A stretch of DNA of 64,000 nucleotides from Selaginella moellendorffii. Its lineage: Eukaryota; Streptophyta; Lycopodiopsida; Selaginellales; Selaginellaceae. The stretch lies in the NCBI RefSeq assembly GCF_000143415.4, contig NW_003314261.1, positions 124,001 through 188,000 of the forward strand, given 5' to 3'. Position 1 is the stretch's first letter. The number at the start of each line of letters is the position of its first letter. Of this stretch, positions 43,956 to 54,534 are shown piece by piece. The notes beneath the pieces are model-generated. The model made no database searches. It was not told where the DNA came from and saw only the letters and a list, made by a program, of their open reading frames with translations. The translations under genes and the position numbers were made by a program.

Positions 43956-46088
43956 ATGGCCATGATTTTCATTCTCTTTGATGGTGATCAACGGACACAA
44001 TCTTTCAATGTTTTAGGTATTAAGATATGTATAATTGATTGTGAGAGGAATAATATTGTTGAAATGAATGTGGTTATGAGTGAGAAGCGCCAGTCAATCA
44101 CAAAAGTTGTAGCATTGATTGTTTGTTTTCCCTCTCATCTCCATGCTCTCTTCCCTTCAAGAGAGTTTCATTCTTTTGTGACGAGTGAGAGAGACTCAAG
44201 CTCGGAAAGGTTGGTTCGTGTGTGGTTTTTTCTCGACAGTGGTGTGGGAGAGAATGGGATTCAATGGGATCTTGATAGATGTACAGGTCAGGAGATTCTA
44301 GTTACAGGATCTTCAAAACGAGGAGAGGAGAATGCATCGATTTCAAAGCCAACTGTGAAAGGAGTGAAGGATGAAGTTGTTATTCTCTCCAGTGACGAAA
44401 GTGAAGAAGATGAACTTCCCGACATAGCTGCCCAGACAAGTAGGTGTGTTCCTTCTAGACCAGCTTTTGAAGTGGTGGATAAGGCATTTCGGCAATCTCG
44501 ATCATTACGGTTGGAATTGAAGGAGTTCCAGTACATAAGAGGTGAGGAGCTTCCTTCTTCCTATAATGGGAATATATTCTTCGAGTTTCCACCAACAAGT
44601 TCGTCAAGTAGGAAAAGGGGTATGGAGACGCGTCTTGATCCACATAATTGGTGTAGAGTAAAGACGACCCACTTCTCTCATTTCGATGGATCTGTGTCCA
44701 TAGTCCATTGTGGTGGACAGCTTCAGTGTGTCACTGAGAAATGCATTTCTGATCATGGCAAGAATATGTGTTTCTTTGAAGGCTCAGCGATCAATCCCTC
44801 TAGGCGTGATGAAGCTGCTACAGGATTTAGATGTCGCAAATGTGGGGCAACACCTATGTGTCAAGCATGTTGCGATGCGAAAATGTATTATTTTCTTCCA
44901 CGGGATGGATGTTTAGGCAGAGCAGCAGTGCATGTTGGATACCATCAACACGCAATCGAGGATGGAATCCGCCGTGATTCTTTTTGCAATTTGAAGACTG
45001 CTGTTACTACAGAGGCTAGGAAGAAAAGTGCAGCAACTCCAAAGTGTGTTCAACAGTCTATACTAAAGGACTATGTGGTGGACATGTTGCTACAATCTGA
45101 TAGCAAAAAAGAGTTCACGGAGAATAGCTTGAAGGAGCTACTTCGAAATATAGAACCCATGACAAATTTAAATAGGTATAAAATTAACACTTAACTCTAC
45201 TTTATCACTAATAACACTCTTTTATTTGGTAGAATAAAGAACTGGATGCGAGAAGGGCGAGATGGAAAGCTTCAATCTGGATTGGATGGGATTTTGGAGC
45301 TAAAAAGAAAATGTCCCTATGAGTTTATTCATGGGAGCTTATTCGTTGGCCAAGTGACTTCAAACAATCAATGCCCTTTCATCTTTAAGATGTCTACCCT
45401 TGGTCTTGCTTCTGGTGTGGACCTTGTACAACGAATGGATATGGATGGAGATGGGGATTTGGCTAATTCTTGGATCCATTTTGACCATATGGAACGAGTT
45501 TCAGGCTGGTCAACAATGGGAGCTCATGTTTATGATCACAAGTAAGTGGCTTTTCATTTTTGAAGGATCCATACCGATTTACATTATAACCATTCTTTTT
45601 ATAGGTTGCAGTGCAATTTGACTATAGCTATAGCTGAATTCAAGGTTCAAGATTTTCAAGCACAAACCGTCTTTTGGACATGTATGTCCGAGGTTGTTGA
45701 ATAGCGAACTGGGAAGAAACCCAACTTCCGTGGTTTCATGGCAGATGCAGCTGGTGCTAACTGGTTGGCTGTACGACAAGTATTCGGAGGTGATAAAAGT
45801 CAGCCATTACAAGGTAGAGAGAAGAGTTGTGAGTTTCATTGGGCAAAGAGCGTCAATGAACATTGCCGATGCATCAAGTCTACCTTCCATCACGAGTTCA
45901 AGCAACTTTGTCGGGAATGGATGGATGCACCAACTAAAGAGGAGCATGAGGCAAAGGCAAATGAAATGCGTATATGGTGGCGTGAAGGAGACAAAGTGCC
46001 AATTGAAAACCTTCCACAAATGGAATGCTGGCTTGCATGGTGGGAAGTTCGAATGTTTCAGTGGGGTCATTATACTCTCCATGTAAGC
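43956..46088 (+). pseudogene. MULE-like transposase-like gene, truncated 3'
   Basis: First exon ~43956-45175 (true start uncertain), then exons ~45233-45542 and ~45605-46081. The N-terminal part has an acidic SSDESEEDELPD and a Cys/His module (HFSHFDGSVSIVHCGG...CRKCGATPMCQACC...HVGYHQH) recalling WRKY/GCM-type zinc fingers of Mutator-like transposases. The later exons give WIHFDHMERVSGWSTMGAHVYD, then GFMADAAGANWLAVRQVF and CEFHWAKSVNEH, which resemble the middle of a MULE-type DDE domain. An in-frame TAG occurs near 45702 (VVE-stop-RTGKK). The sequence stops at a GTAAGC donor followed at once by gypsy copy 2, and no 3' part is present. Family assignment is tentative. Confidence 0.5.
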
Positions 46089-46093
46089 TTTCT

Positions 46094-46328
46094 TGTTAGG
46101 CGTCAGCTTTGACTACGTGGTCAACGTCGGTCAAAGGGAGGCTCAAGGGTATATTAAGGCATGTTAGGGTAAGGGACTTAACCTACCCTAGGGCTCACAG
46201 TGGAGCGGCGGCGCAGTGGAGCTTTTGAGGTAGCTTGGGGGTGGTTGGGTGGTGAGGAACCTCAAGAGGTGGCGTAGCATAGTCTAGGGCAACTAGATCT
46301 TTGTCTTTTTGCGCCGGATCTCATAACA
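46094..46328 (+). repeat. 5' LTR of gypsy copy 2
   Basis: 235 bp, closest to the 3' LTR of copy 1, with the GTAGCTTGGGG segment that the 5' LTR of copy 1 lacks. Confidence 0.9.
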
Positions 46329-46352
46329 TTGGTATCAGAGGAGTTGGTTGCG

Positions 46353-46919
46353 ATGGCCGACCAAGTTGAACACTGGAATCCTATCGTCGATGGTGGTGCC
46401 GACGATGGTGCCGACGAAGCTGCGGAGATTTGGACCATTCAAGATGTGGTTCATGAGCTACGAGCCCTTAATAAAAATCAGCAAGAGATGCAAGACGAGA
46501 TGCATGGCATGATGGATACCATGCGTGGGTGTGTTGAGGCACTCGAGGCTGGACGGGGTAGCGCTCCAAGTAAGCCTTCTTTGGTAGATCGACTCAAGAT
46601 TCCAACTTTTTCTGGTGATGGTGGTGTGGACGAGTGTCTCGCTTGGCTAGCCAATGTGAAGAAGTTCTTGGCTGCTAGAGGAACTCCAGATGCAGAGGCT
46701 TTAGTGGCTATTCCGATGGTTTTGCGTGATGCGGGTCTTCGATGGTGGAATTGGCTTGAGGAGTCCCGTGTTGCAGATAAGAAACCACTAGTGTCTACCA
46801 TGGATGAGTTTGAGGCTGCTTTCCGTTTACGTTTTGCCCCTCATTACGATGTGGAGAATGCTCGTACAGAACTTCGCTATTTTCCAGCAAGGGAAAATGA
46901 CACTCGGGGATTATATTGA
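46353..46919 (+). CDS. Gag N-terminal part, gypsy copy 2
   Basis: ATG at 46353 shortly after the PBS. The protein starts MADQVEHWNPIVDGG and includes the gag core motif FEAAFRLRFAPHYD (retrotrans_gag type, with the WWNWLEE block before it). A run of four T near 46881, three in copy 1, shifts the frame so that this part ends at 46919 while the rest of gag continues in the frame at 46876. Confidence 0.85.
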   Translation: MADQVEHWNPIVDGGADDGADEAAEIWTIQDVVHELRALNKNQQEMQDEMHGMMDTMRGCVEALEAGRGSAPSKPSLVDRLKIPTFSGDGGVDECLAWLANVKKFLAARGTPDAEALVAIPMVLRDAGLRWWNWLEESRVADKKPLVSTMDEFEAAFRLRFAPHYDVENARTELRYFPARENDTRGLY

Positions 46920-48182
46920 GAAGCTTACTCGCTTGATTAGTCGTGTTCCAACGAAGGATCCAGATCAGAACAAGTCCTACTTCATTGATGGCCTACATAG
47001 TGAGAGCATGCGGCAACACTTGCGTCATTCTCAGCCTACAAAGAGTTTGGAGGAGCTCTTTGATGCGGCTCGTCGACTTGACAATGACAAGCACAAGTCT
47101 CGCAAGCGTTCGCGAAGTCCTTCTGTCGAGAATCGTCATGATGATTGCCGTGGACACAAGGATGGGAACAAGCATCACAAGTTGAAGTCGGTGGTGACTA
47201 CTTCAGATGCAAAGGGGTCCAAGAAGCAGAAGTTCTTTGTGAAGAATTATAGACAAGGTTGTCATCATTGCGGCGAACTTGGACACTACAAGGCTGATTG
47301 TCCGCAGTTGAAGAACAAGCAGCAGGACAAGAAGAATGGCCAATCATCTTCTCACGGTAAGTCAGATACTAAAAGGTTGCAAGCTTTACAGCGTGAGGAT
47401 GACGAGAACGACCATTCCGGTCGGAGGAAGAGACTTTCGATCGTTGCTCGTCAACTCAACTGTGTGTGGAACAAGATGGAGCTCGAGGATACGCGTGAAT
47501 CAGCTTTAATGCTGGAGGGCGTGTTCCGTGGCGATCCAGTGCGGATTTTACTGGATAGTGGGAGCGATGACAACTTTGTTTTGGCAAAGTTTGTTGCGGA
47601 GCATCGCCTGAACACACGTGGAGTTCTTCCATACATAGTGGAAGGTGCAGCTACCTCTACTCAGCATTTTGATGCTTGTGTCGAGGGGCTGGAAGTGTTG
47701 GTTGGCAAAACCACACTTGTGGAGACTTTTTATCTCGCAGATATCCATCGTGTGGATCTCATTCTTGGGATGCCATGGTTGGTGAAGGTGGATCCAGAGA
47801 TAAAGTGGAGCATTAAACGTATCTCGCTGGAGTATGGTGGCGTTAAAGATGTGTGGTTTGGCGAGAGCGTTCAATCACCAGTTGTTATGCTCTCTGCTAC
47901 ATCTTTGAAGCGGGCTTGTCGTAATGGAAAAGCACTTTCAAGTTACTTGCTGTTTGTTCGTGACTTGGGGGACCAAGGCACGTGTGGGGGAGAAGCAGCA
48001 GTACGGGATGTACTTGATGAGTTTTCTGATGTTTTTCCATCTGAACTTCCTCATGGATTGCCTCCATTACGAGGTGTGGAGCATGGGATTACATTGGAGC
48101 CGGGGACGCGGCCAATTTACCGGCGTCCATTTCGGTTAAGTTATGCGGAGGAGCAAGAAGTTCAACGACAAGTCAAGGAGTT
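46876..48182 (+). CDS. Gag C-terminus, protease and start of RT, gypsy copy 2
   Basis: Continues gag (GKMTLGDYIEKLTRL), then Arg/Ser/His-rich linker, CCHC zinc knuckle CHHCGELGHYKADC (47264-47305), aspartic protease with ILLDSGSDDNFV (47545-47580) and the conserved LILGMPWL (47758-47781), then the conserved lead-in to reverse transcriptase (FPSELPHGLPPLRGVEHGI; GTRPIYRRPFRLSY). The frame is lost at 48182 by fusion to L interior sequence. No catalytic RT residues are included. Confidence 0.85.
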
Positions 48183-48640
48183 ACCATTTTGAGGACTTGT
48201 GTCCTCTTCTGTATTTGACCTCTCATGGTCATCAATTCCGGTCTCAAAGTTATGAGCACCAGCCTCAACTATATGAGGGTAATCTTGTGACTCCTTTATT
48301 GTTTTGGAGTTTGCATCTTTCCTGTGATCCTAACTATAGTTGTTTACCACAACTATGTTAGCCTGTTTGTTGCATCAAACGCTCATTTAGATCACATCCT
48401 CACGCAATGAGGAAAGCCTTACACTATTCCCAAGATCCCAAAGTTGTTCCATCATTAGCCCTTTTCTATCCACCACCTTGCCTACAAGTTCACACGTGAA
48501 CTGTAGTGGAGAGCCATGTCTTCCTGACTTGCTACTCTTCAAGGACAAACCCACTCTTAGGACCTTCTGATGCCAACACTAGTGGTGATATACTTCAGCA
48601 CCAATAAAAGTCAGACTAAGGAACAGCTCCGATACTAAAT
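48183..48640 (-). mobile_element. L-element interior, 5' end, with PBS
   Basis: Reverse complement of part of 60.55-61.02 kb. Directly before the LTR at 48641 the minus strand reads a mutated PBS (TTTAGTATCGGAGC). The junction with gypsy copy 2 is abrupt and shows no target duplication. Confidence 0.7.
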
Positions 48641-49527
48641 TGTAAGGGGCTAAATTTTCCATTCTACTTTAGTCACTTAACCACACCTCTGACCACTTGG
48701 AGGAGTTTCATTCAAAACCTCCTTAAGTCCAATTCAGGACTTGGGACTTGCTAGTCCCGAGAATGGCATCCATGCCACTCATCCCTTGCACTTGGTCCAA
48801 GTGCTCCACATGTCCAGTCCCAAGACCGACACCCAAAGGTACTACTGACATATCAACCTGTTACGCTAAGGCCATGCCCATTCACCTTTGCCACACTAGT
48901 GGTCCAATACCACTTGCATTACAATCCCATTTCTCTAAGACTAGGCCGTCCATCCACAAATGGTCATCCCAGATCCACTCCTTAGCATCCTTAGGATGCC
49001 CACAGACATGGGGAATAGCCTTCCCCAACATCCCTTTGTCAGTTCTTGCCAAGTCCCTTTTCCGTCCATGGCCATGTTTACTAACATTGCCACTAGATCA
49101 AAGTTGCAGGCTCGGCCACTAAGTCCCATTGTCCTCTAGGACTTCCTCACCACGTGATCGTATCCGTAGTCACTACACTAAAGGACTGCTCCTCCTCCTT
49201 ACCCCCATTTGGGACTTTGGGACAACATTTCGGAACACTGTGGCCCTACGTGAGCCCCGTGGGTACTCTCCCCACCTTCCGCCTTTAGGTGCTCTCACTT
49301 CCACGTGTCATGCGTTGGTCCTTTTGGGTCCCTTTTTGGAGCCTCGTTTATTGCTCGCTTCATGCTCGTTCCTTGAGCACTCCGTTGGGAGTTCCACTCC
49401 CGCTCTCGACCTTTCAAGTCGGAGCCTTTTAGTCCAAACGTGTTACGCTCGTTTGGCTTTTGCTTCGGCCACTACCACGTGGCACCCTTTCGGCTCCACT
49501 TTGGGGCTTAGGGATTTGTGTCTCACA
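48641..49527 (-). mobile_element. L-family LTR lacking the repeat array (887 bp)
   Basis: Both LTR ends are present (TGTAAGGGGC... and ...TCTCACA on the plus strand). About 850 bp including the whole CTCGGA array are missing; the break is near 49296, where GGTGCTCTCA meets CTTCCACGTGTC. This fits a deletion across the array. Confidence 0.85.
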
Positions 49528-50075
49528 GAAGTGTCATGAGGGTAGGCCCATAGAGCCAATGGTGTGGAGATACCAAATGTTCCAAAATGTGATGCCTTGA
49601 GGTCAAGTTAGTTAGTTCATGAGAACATTTTACCAAAGGAATTCCAATAGAAATAAGGTTGGCATAACCTAAGTTGGAAGACATATAATTTGAGTGCGTT
49701 GACCCAAATAATGATGGAGGTGTGGAAGCATTAGCAATGAGTTGTAGGAATTAACGACTATGAGGCAACTAAGCAAAAGATGTAACATAATTGATTGTAT
49801 TGGTGGAACTTAACTTCCCAACTTTGTTTATCAGGATAAAGAAGCTAAATATATCCTTTAGGGGATAAATTATTTATGTTTCGATATAGTGAGTTAATGT
49901 TATAAAAGGATATACCTATTGTTAAAGAAGTCCATTATTAAAACATTTAAACACTCTAAAACACCTAGGAAATGGTGTTTGGTATCATGAAAGCACTAGA
50001 TAAGGCCCAAAGGACTAAGTCTTTAATGAATAATGGATATGAAGTGTTATCTAACATCTAAAATTGCAAAGATGT
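49528..50075 (+). mobile_element. L-element interior fragment, plus strand
   Basis: It matches 61590-62130 in the same orientation with many transitions, so it is older than the neighbouring minus-strand LTR. It has no coding capacity. Confidence 0.7.
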
Positions 50076-50632
50076 TTGTTTGTCCATATTCACTCTAACC
50101 TTGGATTCCTTAGTGGATATATAGTCACCTAACACATGGGTATAGTTTTCTTTAGTCACACTAACCTTTCCTGGGTAAACTGGTTCACTAGAGTCCAACA
50201 CCCACATTCTCCCTACTATACTTTTGGAACCCCTTGCAGCTATGCCCCCTGCCCTAGGGGACGATCGCTTTGGGCTTTCACCCAACAGTCTGTATTAGTA
50301 ATTCAAACTCGGACTTGGACTTGGACTCGAACTCGAACTCAATCTTGAACTCGGACTCGGTCTTGGTCTCAATTCCATCTCGAACTCCAACTCGGACTCC
50401 ATCTCAAGCCCATCTCGAACTCCATCTCAAGGTCCATCTTTCATTCCATCTTGAGTTCGTCTCAGTCTCCATCTCAGGTCCATTTCGAACTCCATCTCAG
50501 ACTCCATCTTGAGCTCTATCTGGGGCTCCATCTCACACTCGATCTTGGACTCCATCTCGAACTTTGTCTCGAGTCCATCTCAGGTCCATCTCAAACTCCA
50601 CTTTTGAGGCTTTGGGATTTATATCTCATACA
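50076..50632 (-). mobile_element. Old L-family LTR fragment
   Basis: It matches the promoter-proximal half of the L LTR, including a decayed array at 50303-50592 (CATCTCGAACTC-type units). The outer end TATCTCATA is mutated from TGTCTCACA. Confidence 0.7.
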
Positions 50633-50759
50633 ATCTCATCCCATCGAACTAGTGTTCTCCAACCATGTCATCCATGACATGTGATGTGCCTCTAGGCTGG
50701 ACCTGTGGCTGGGCCACATGCTCCTTCAAACCAGTGGAGCACGTCACCACACCTTGCTT

Positions 50760-53700
50760 CATGTCCCCTAACTTGTGAGCTGTCTTGAGAATCTATCACC
50801 ATACTTCCTTTGCTATATCACATTCCCACATTGCCTGCTACACTGTCTCTACCTCCCACATTCCTTGCAGTGTCAGCTTGTGTCATCCTAGAACCATTGT
50901 CCCATTGGGAGCCCATTATTTGCCATGAGCCAAGAAGTGATCTTGACTTTCTCTTGAAATAGCAGCTTCTAGAAATCCATCATGTTGTCCACCACTTGGT
51001 TTGCGTCAACTTCTTGCTTGATTTGTTTTCTCCATAGCTTTGGGATCTCTCCACGTGCCTCCTCCTTGTTTGTCAACAAGCCACCCCATGCCTCTTTCAC
51101 CTTGAAGGAGAAGAAACCGTTCAAACCTCGCCTCCATTCTATAGGATCCCAATCCAAGTCTTTGATTAGTTGCTACCACCACCACTTGAGTGTGCCATTC
51201 CCCTCAAGCATGGCTAGTGATTGTATAACAACTAGCTGTTTCAATGCCTAGTGGAGCACTCAAATCCTCCCCTTGACCTTGTCGTTAGTCACCATCAGCA
51301 TGTGCTGCTCTTCTCCCATTGGCAGCAGCGTATCCTCCCTTGTCACTGGAAAGGAGCAACCTATATTCCTCTCCAAAGAGACTATGAACCAAACCTCCAC
51401 ATCACCATCTTCCCATGCTGGTGATGGGGCCATGAACACCCGAGTCCACTCACCCAACTTAACTCGTTCTCCATCTGGCTCAACCTCCCATTGTAGCAGT
51501 ACAAAGTCCTTGGGTTTAATGCACCTTCTAGGCCACGGTTGTTCCCTCTTTGCCTTGCCCACAGCTTGGAGGATTTGAAGACGATCTAGGTGCACTTTGC
51601 GACTCCTATCCAGGCTTGCATCCTCTTTGTGGTCTTCCTCCAATCCCTATCTAACACTCCCATGAGCTGTTTTAGTGTCTAAAAGCCCCTTGCATGTAGC
51701 TTCTTCCATATTGTGTAGTGGTCCTCTCTACCCCAGTGTTCGGTTACCAGCTTTGAATAATTTGTTAAAGAATAGTGGCTGGTTCAGCCAATCCTCTGTC
51801 CAATGTGGCATCACATGGCCTATGGGGAGCTCGCTCCACAATCTAAGGATCCCCTGGACAAGGAGGCCAACTTTCACAACCTGTTTCAGACCTTCCACAA
51901 AGGTCCAGCATGAGTCCTCTGCCCATGGTCTCGCCGTATTATGCCTAGGGCAGATCACCAGCAGGCATTGCCTAAACATTAGTCTCCATGGTTGGTTAGG
52001 GCACCATTGTATGTACCTTCTTGAGGGTCATCTCAAGGAGAAGCCAGATTGAGAGATGGTACTAAATGCTTGGTAGGATGATGCTCCTAGTCACTACAAT
52101 TTGCACTGGTAATCCTAGTTTCTTGGGGGCCTGTTTCTGGATTGAGGTGCGAATCTTCCGGAGTAGGGTATCATCCTGCAGTGCCGTGTTGAACTTTGTG
52201 CCTATTTGGATCTCAAGGTACCTGGTGTCCTCTCTAGTCTCAGCCATTGGAAGCCTATTTCTAGGCCCCAAGACTCAATGCCCGGTCTCCCCTAGTTAAT
52301 GCCCACCGACATATTCTAGTTGATTCCCGCGCTAGTAGCAAGATTGAAGGTCTCAAGCGCCTTCTTTGCAGCATCAAGATTCTCCTTTGTTGCAAGTAAG
52401 CACATCATTGTGTCATCTGCAAAGGTTCCATCCAGTAGTTCTCGAGCCACTCCCGATGTACCCAGCAACTACTGTCACACCTCAGAGAGGGTGAGTCCCT
52501 TGATGTTCCCACCACTCGCCAAAAAGTTCCTAAAGCTTCCGCTACCAACAGAAAGAGGTATGGAGCTAGTGGACATTCCTACCTCACCAATCTGCCCAGC
52601 TCAAAACTCTTCCCATTGATTGTGACTTTGTTGGACACCCCATAGTATAGAAGCAAGATTCATGTTACCATCACTCTCGGGATGCCAATCTTTCGCATGT
52701 AGTCCTCCAAGAAGTTCCAATCCACTTGATCATATGCCTTCTCAAAATCCAGAAGCCAGGCCAATATATGTTGATCCAAGACCATTGGGTTTAGGGTTTA
52801 GGGTTTAAACCCTAACCTTGAGCCACCAAATGTTCTCCTCAATTTGCTGCCTTGGGACAAAGCCCATTTGTTGCTCCCATATGATAATTGGCATGACTAG
52901 CTATAGCTGTCATTGCCTTTGTATAGATCTTATATTACATGTTTAGCATGGTGATCGGCTTCCAATTCCTTAACTCCTGGAGGTCCCCTCTCTTGGGAGT
53001 AGCGCAATCTGTCCCTCCAGGAATTCTCTAGGCATGGCTCCAAGTCGATGAGCATCTTTCCATGCCTATAGCAGCAGTAGGCCTAACATCTCCCAGTGGG
53101 CCTCATAGAATGATGAAAGAAGACCATCCATGCCTGGCATCTTATCGTTGCTCAACCTCCCAAGAGCTTCACATAACTTCGTGAGTGTGAAGTCCACCTT
53201 CAGTGAGTCTTGCACTTTGTGGGAGACCCTTTGGGGTAAGGTAGCTAGGACTTCTACTGTTGCACTTTCTCGTGTTGCAGTCCATGGCTGAGCTGTATAG
53301 AGGGCCTGGTAGAACTCCTAAGTGAGGTGCTGCATCCCTTGCTAATCCTCGATAGTACTCCCATTGCCACGTTTCAGTCCCAGGATAGGAGAATTAGTCA
53401 CCAGCTTAATGCCCTTGTAGAAGGCCTTGTTGAGAAGGCATTCATTCCAAGTCCATCCATCCTCCATGGTCTGGACTCTAGTGCTCTATGTTGTGAACTC
53501 CAAACCCCGTAGCTCAGCTTCACACACATCCAACAGTGGCTGCCATTTGTCTGAGTTATGTGTGGGCAGCAGCATCGTATAGGCCGTAGCTACTTGCTGT
53601 TGGGCAATTCTCACATCCTTGAGCACCTCTCCTTTCAGCTCCTTCTACCACTCCCGCAACTTCTGGGAGCATGTCTGCAGCATCAAGACTACTGCCAGTT

Positions 53701-54293
53701 TGTCATTCGTGAGGATTTGGCATATCTGTTCAGTCGCCACAGAATCAGCCAAGGTTGCTTTTTGGATCACACACTGGGTCGCTGTACCCTTCTCCTGTTG
53801 GAGTTTGATTATGCACCTAAGTGGATTATGGTTTGAAAAGGAGGCAAAGCCTGGCCACGTTCATAGGCCTCCACCATCTTGCTGCAACCGAGTTGAGGCA
53901 TATATTCAGTCCAGCCATGATTGAGACATTGCTAATTGGCATCTAGTAAAGGGGTGTATATATGGTACAAAACCCTTTGCATGCTGAAGGTCCACAATAC
54001 CGAGCGCGTCCATGAGCTGACTCCACCTCTTGTTTTCTCGGCCTTGAATGGTTTCCTGCATTCCCCTACGGTTGCACACGTCCTCAACCATGTTGAATCT
54101 CCTAGGACCAGCCATTCATCTGCTTGCCCTTGTGTTGATTGCAAGATGTTTGTCTAGAATTTGGCCTGGTTCTTCTTCCTTGTCGGTGCATAAACATTGA
54201 TTATCCCTACCCATCCAAAGTGAAGGTGTAGCACCAGCAACTGCACTTTACCTAGAACCAGGATGATATGGTTCCCCACTTGGGCCTGTCCAA
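50760..54293 (-). pseudogene. LINE (L1-type) non-LTR retrotransposon, main part
   Basis: Minus strand, many stops. From 54.25 kb: endonuclease (GWVGIINVYAPTRKKNQ, then DEWLVLGDS); a linker; reverse transcriptase with DGLLSSFYEAHWEMLG (53.09 kb), REFLEGQIALLP (53.02 kb), LDFEKAYDQVDWNFLE (52.74 kb), ECPLAPYLFLLVAEAL (52.56 kb) and the catalytic DDTMMCLLATKENLD (52.42 kb); RYLEIQIGTKFNT (52.21 kb); and a C-terminal zf-RVT-like end, ITSWLMANNGLPMGQW...HCKECG (50.93-50.85 kb). The order EN-RT-zinc finger is that of plant L1-type LINEs. The 5' EN piece lies beyond gypsy copy 3, at 57450-57830. A telomere-type repeat interrupts the RT at 52787. Confidence 0.85.
52787..52816. repeat. Telomere-type repeat inserted in LINE reverse transcriptase
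   Basis: About three GGGTTTA units followed directly by the opposite orientation (AAACCCTAA), so a head-to-head junction. It sits between two conserved RT blocks and cannot be part of the original LINE. Confidence 0.85.
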
Positions 54294-54518
54294 TGTTAGG
54301 CACCAGCTTTGACCATGTGGTCAATGTTGGTCAAAGGGAGGCTCAAGGGTATATTAAGGCATGTTAGAGTAAGGGACTTAACCTACCCTAGGGCTCATAG
54401 TGGAGCAGGGAGCTTTTGAGGTAGCTCGAGAGTGGTGGGTGGTGAGGAACCTCAAGAGGTGGCGTAGCATAGTCTAGGGGGACTAGATAACATTGTCTTT
54501 TTGCGCCAGATCATAATA
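54294..54518 (+). repeat. 5' LTR of gypsy copy 3
   Basis: 225 bp, TGTTAGGCACC...ATAATA (the terminal CA is mutated). Confidence 0.85.
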
Positions 54519-54534
54519 TTGGTATCAAAGTGTT

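Larger units (their letters stand above)
46094..48182 (+). mobile_element. Ty3/gypsy copy 2, 5' half only
   Basis: 5' LTR 46094-46328 (TGTTAGGCGTC...ATAACA) with PBS TTGGTATCAGAGG at 46329. The coding sequence is almost free of stops, so this is the youngest copy in the window. It ends at 48182 at the start of reverse transcriptase, where L-family sequence begins. There is no 3' LTR. Confidence 0.9.
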
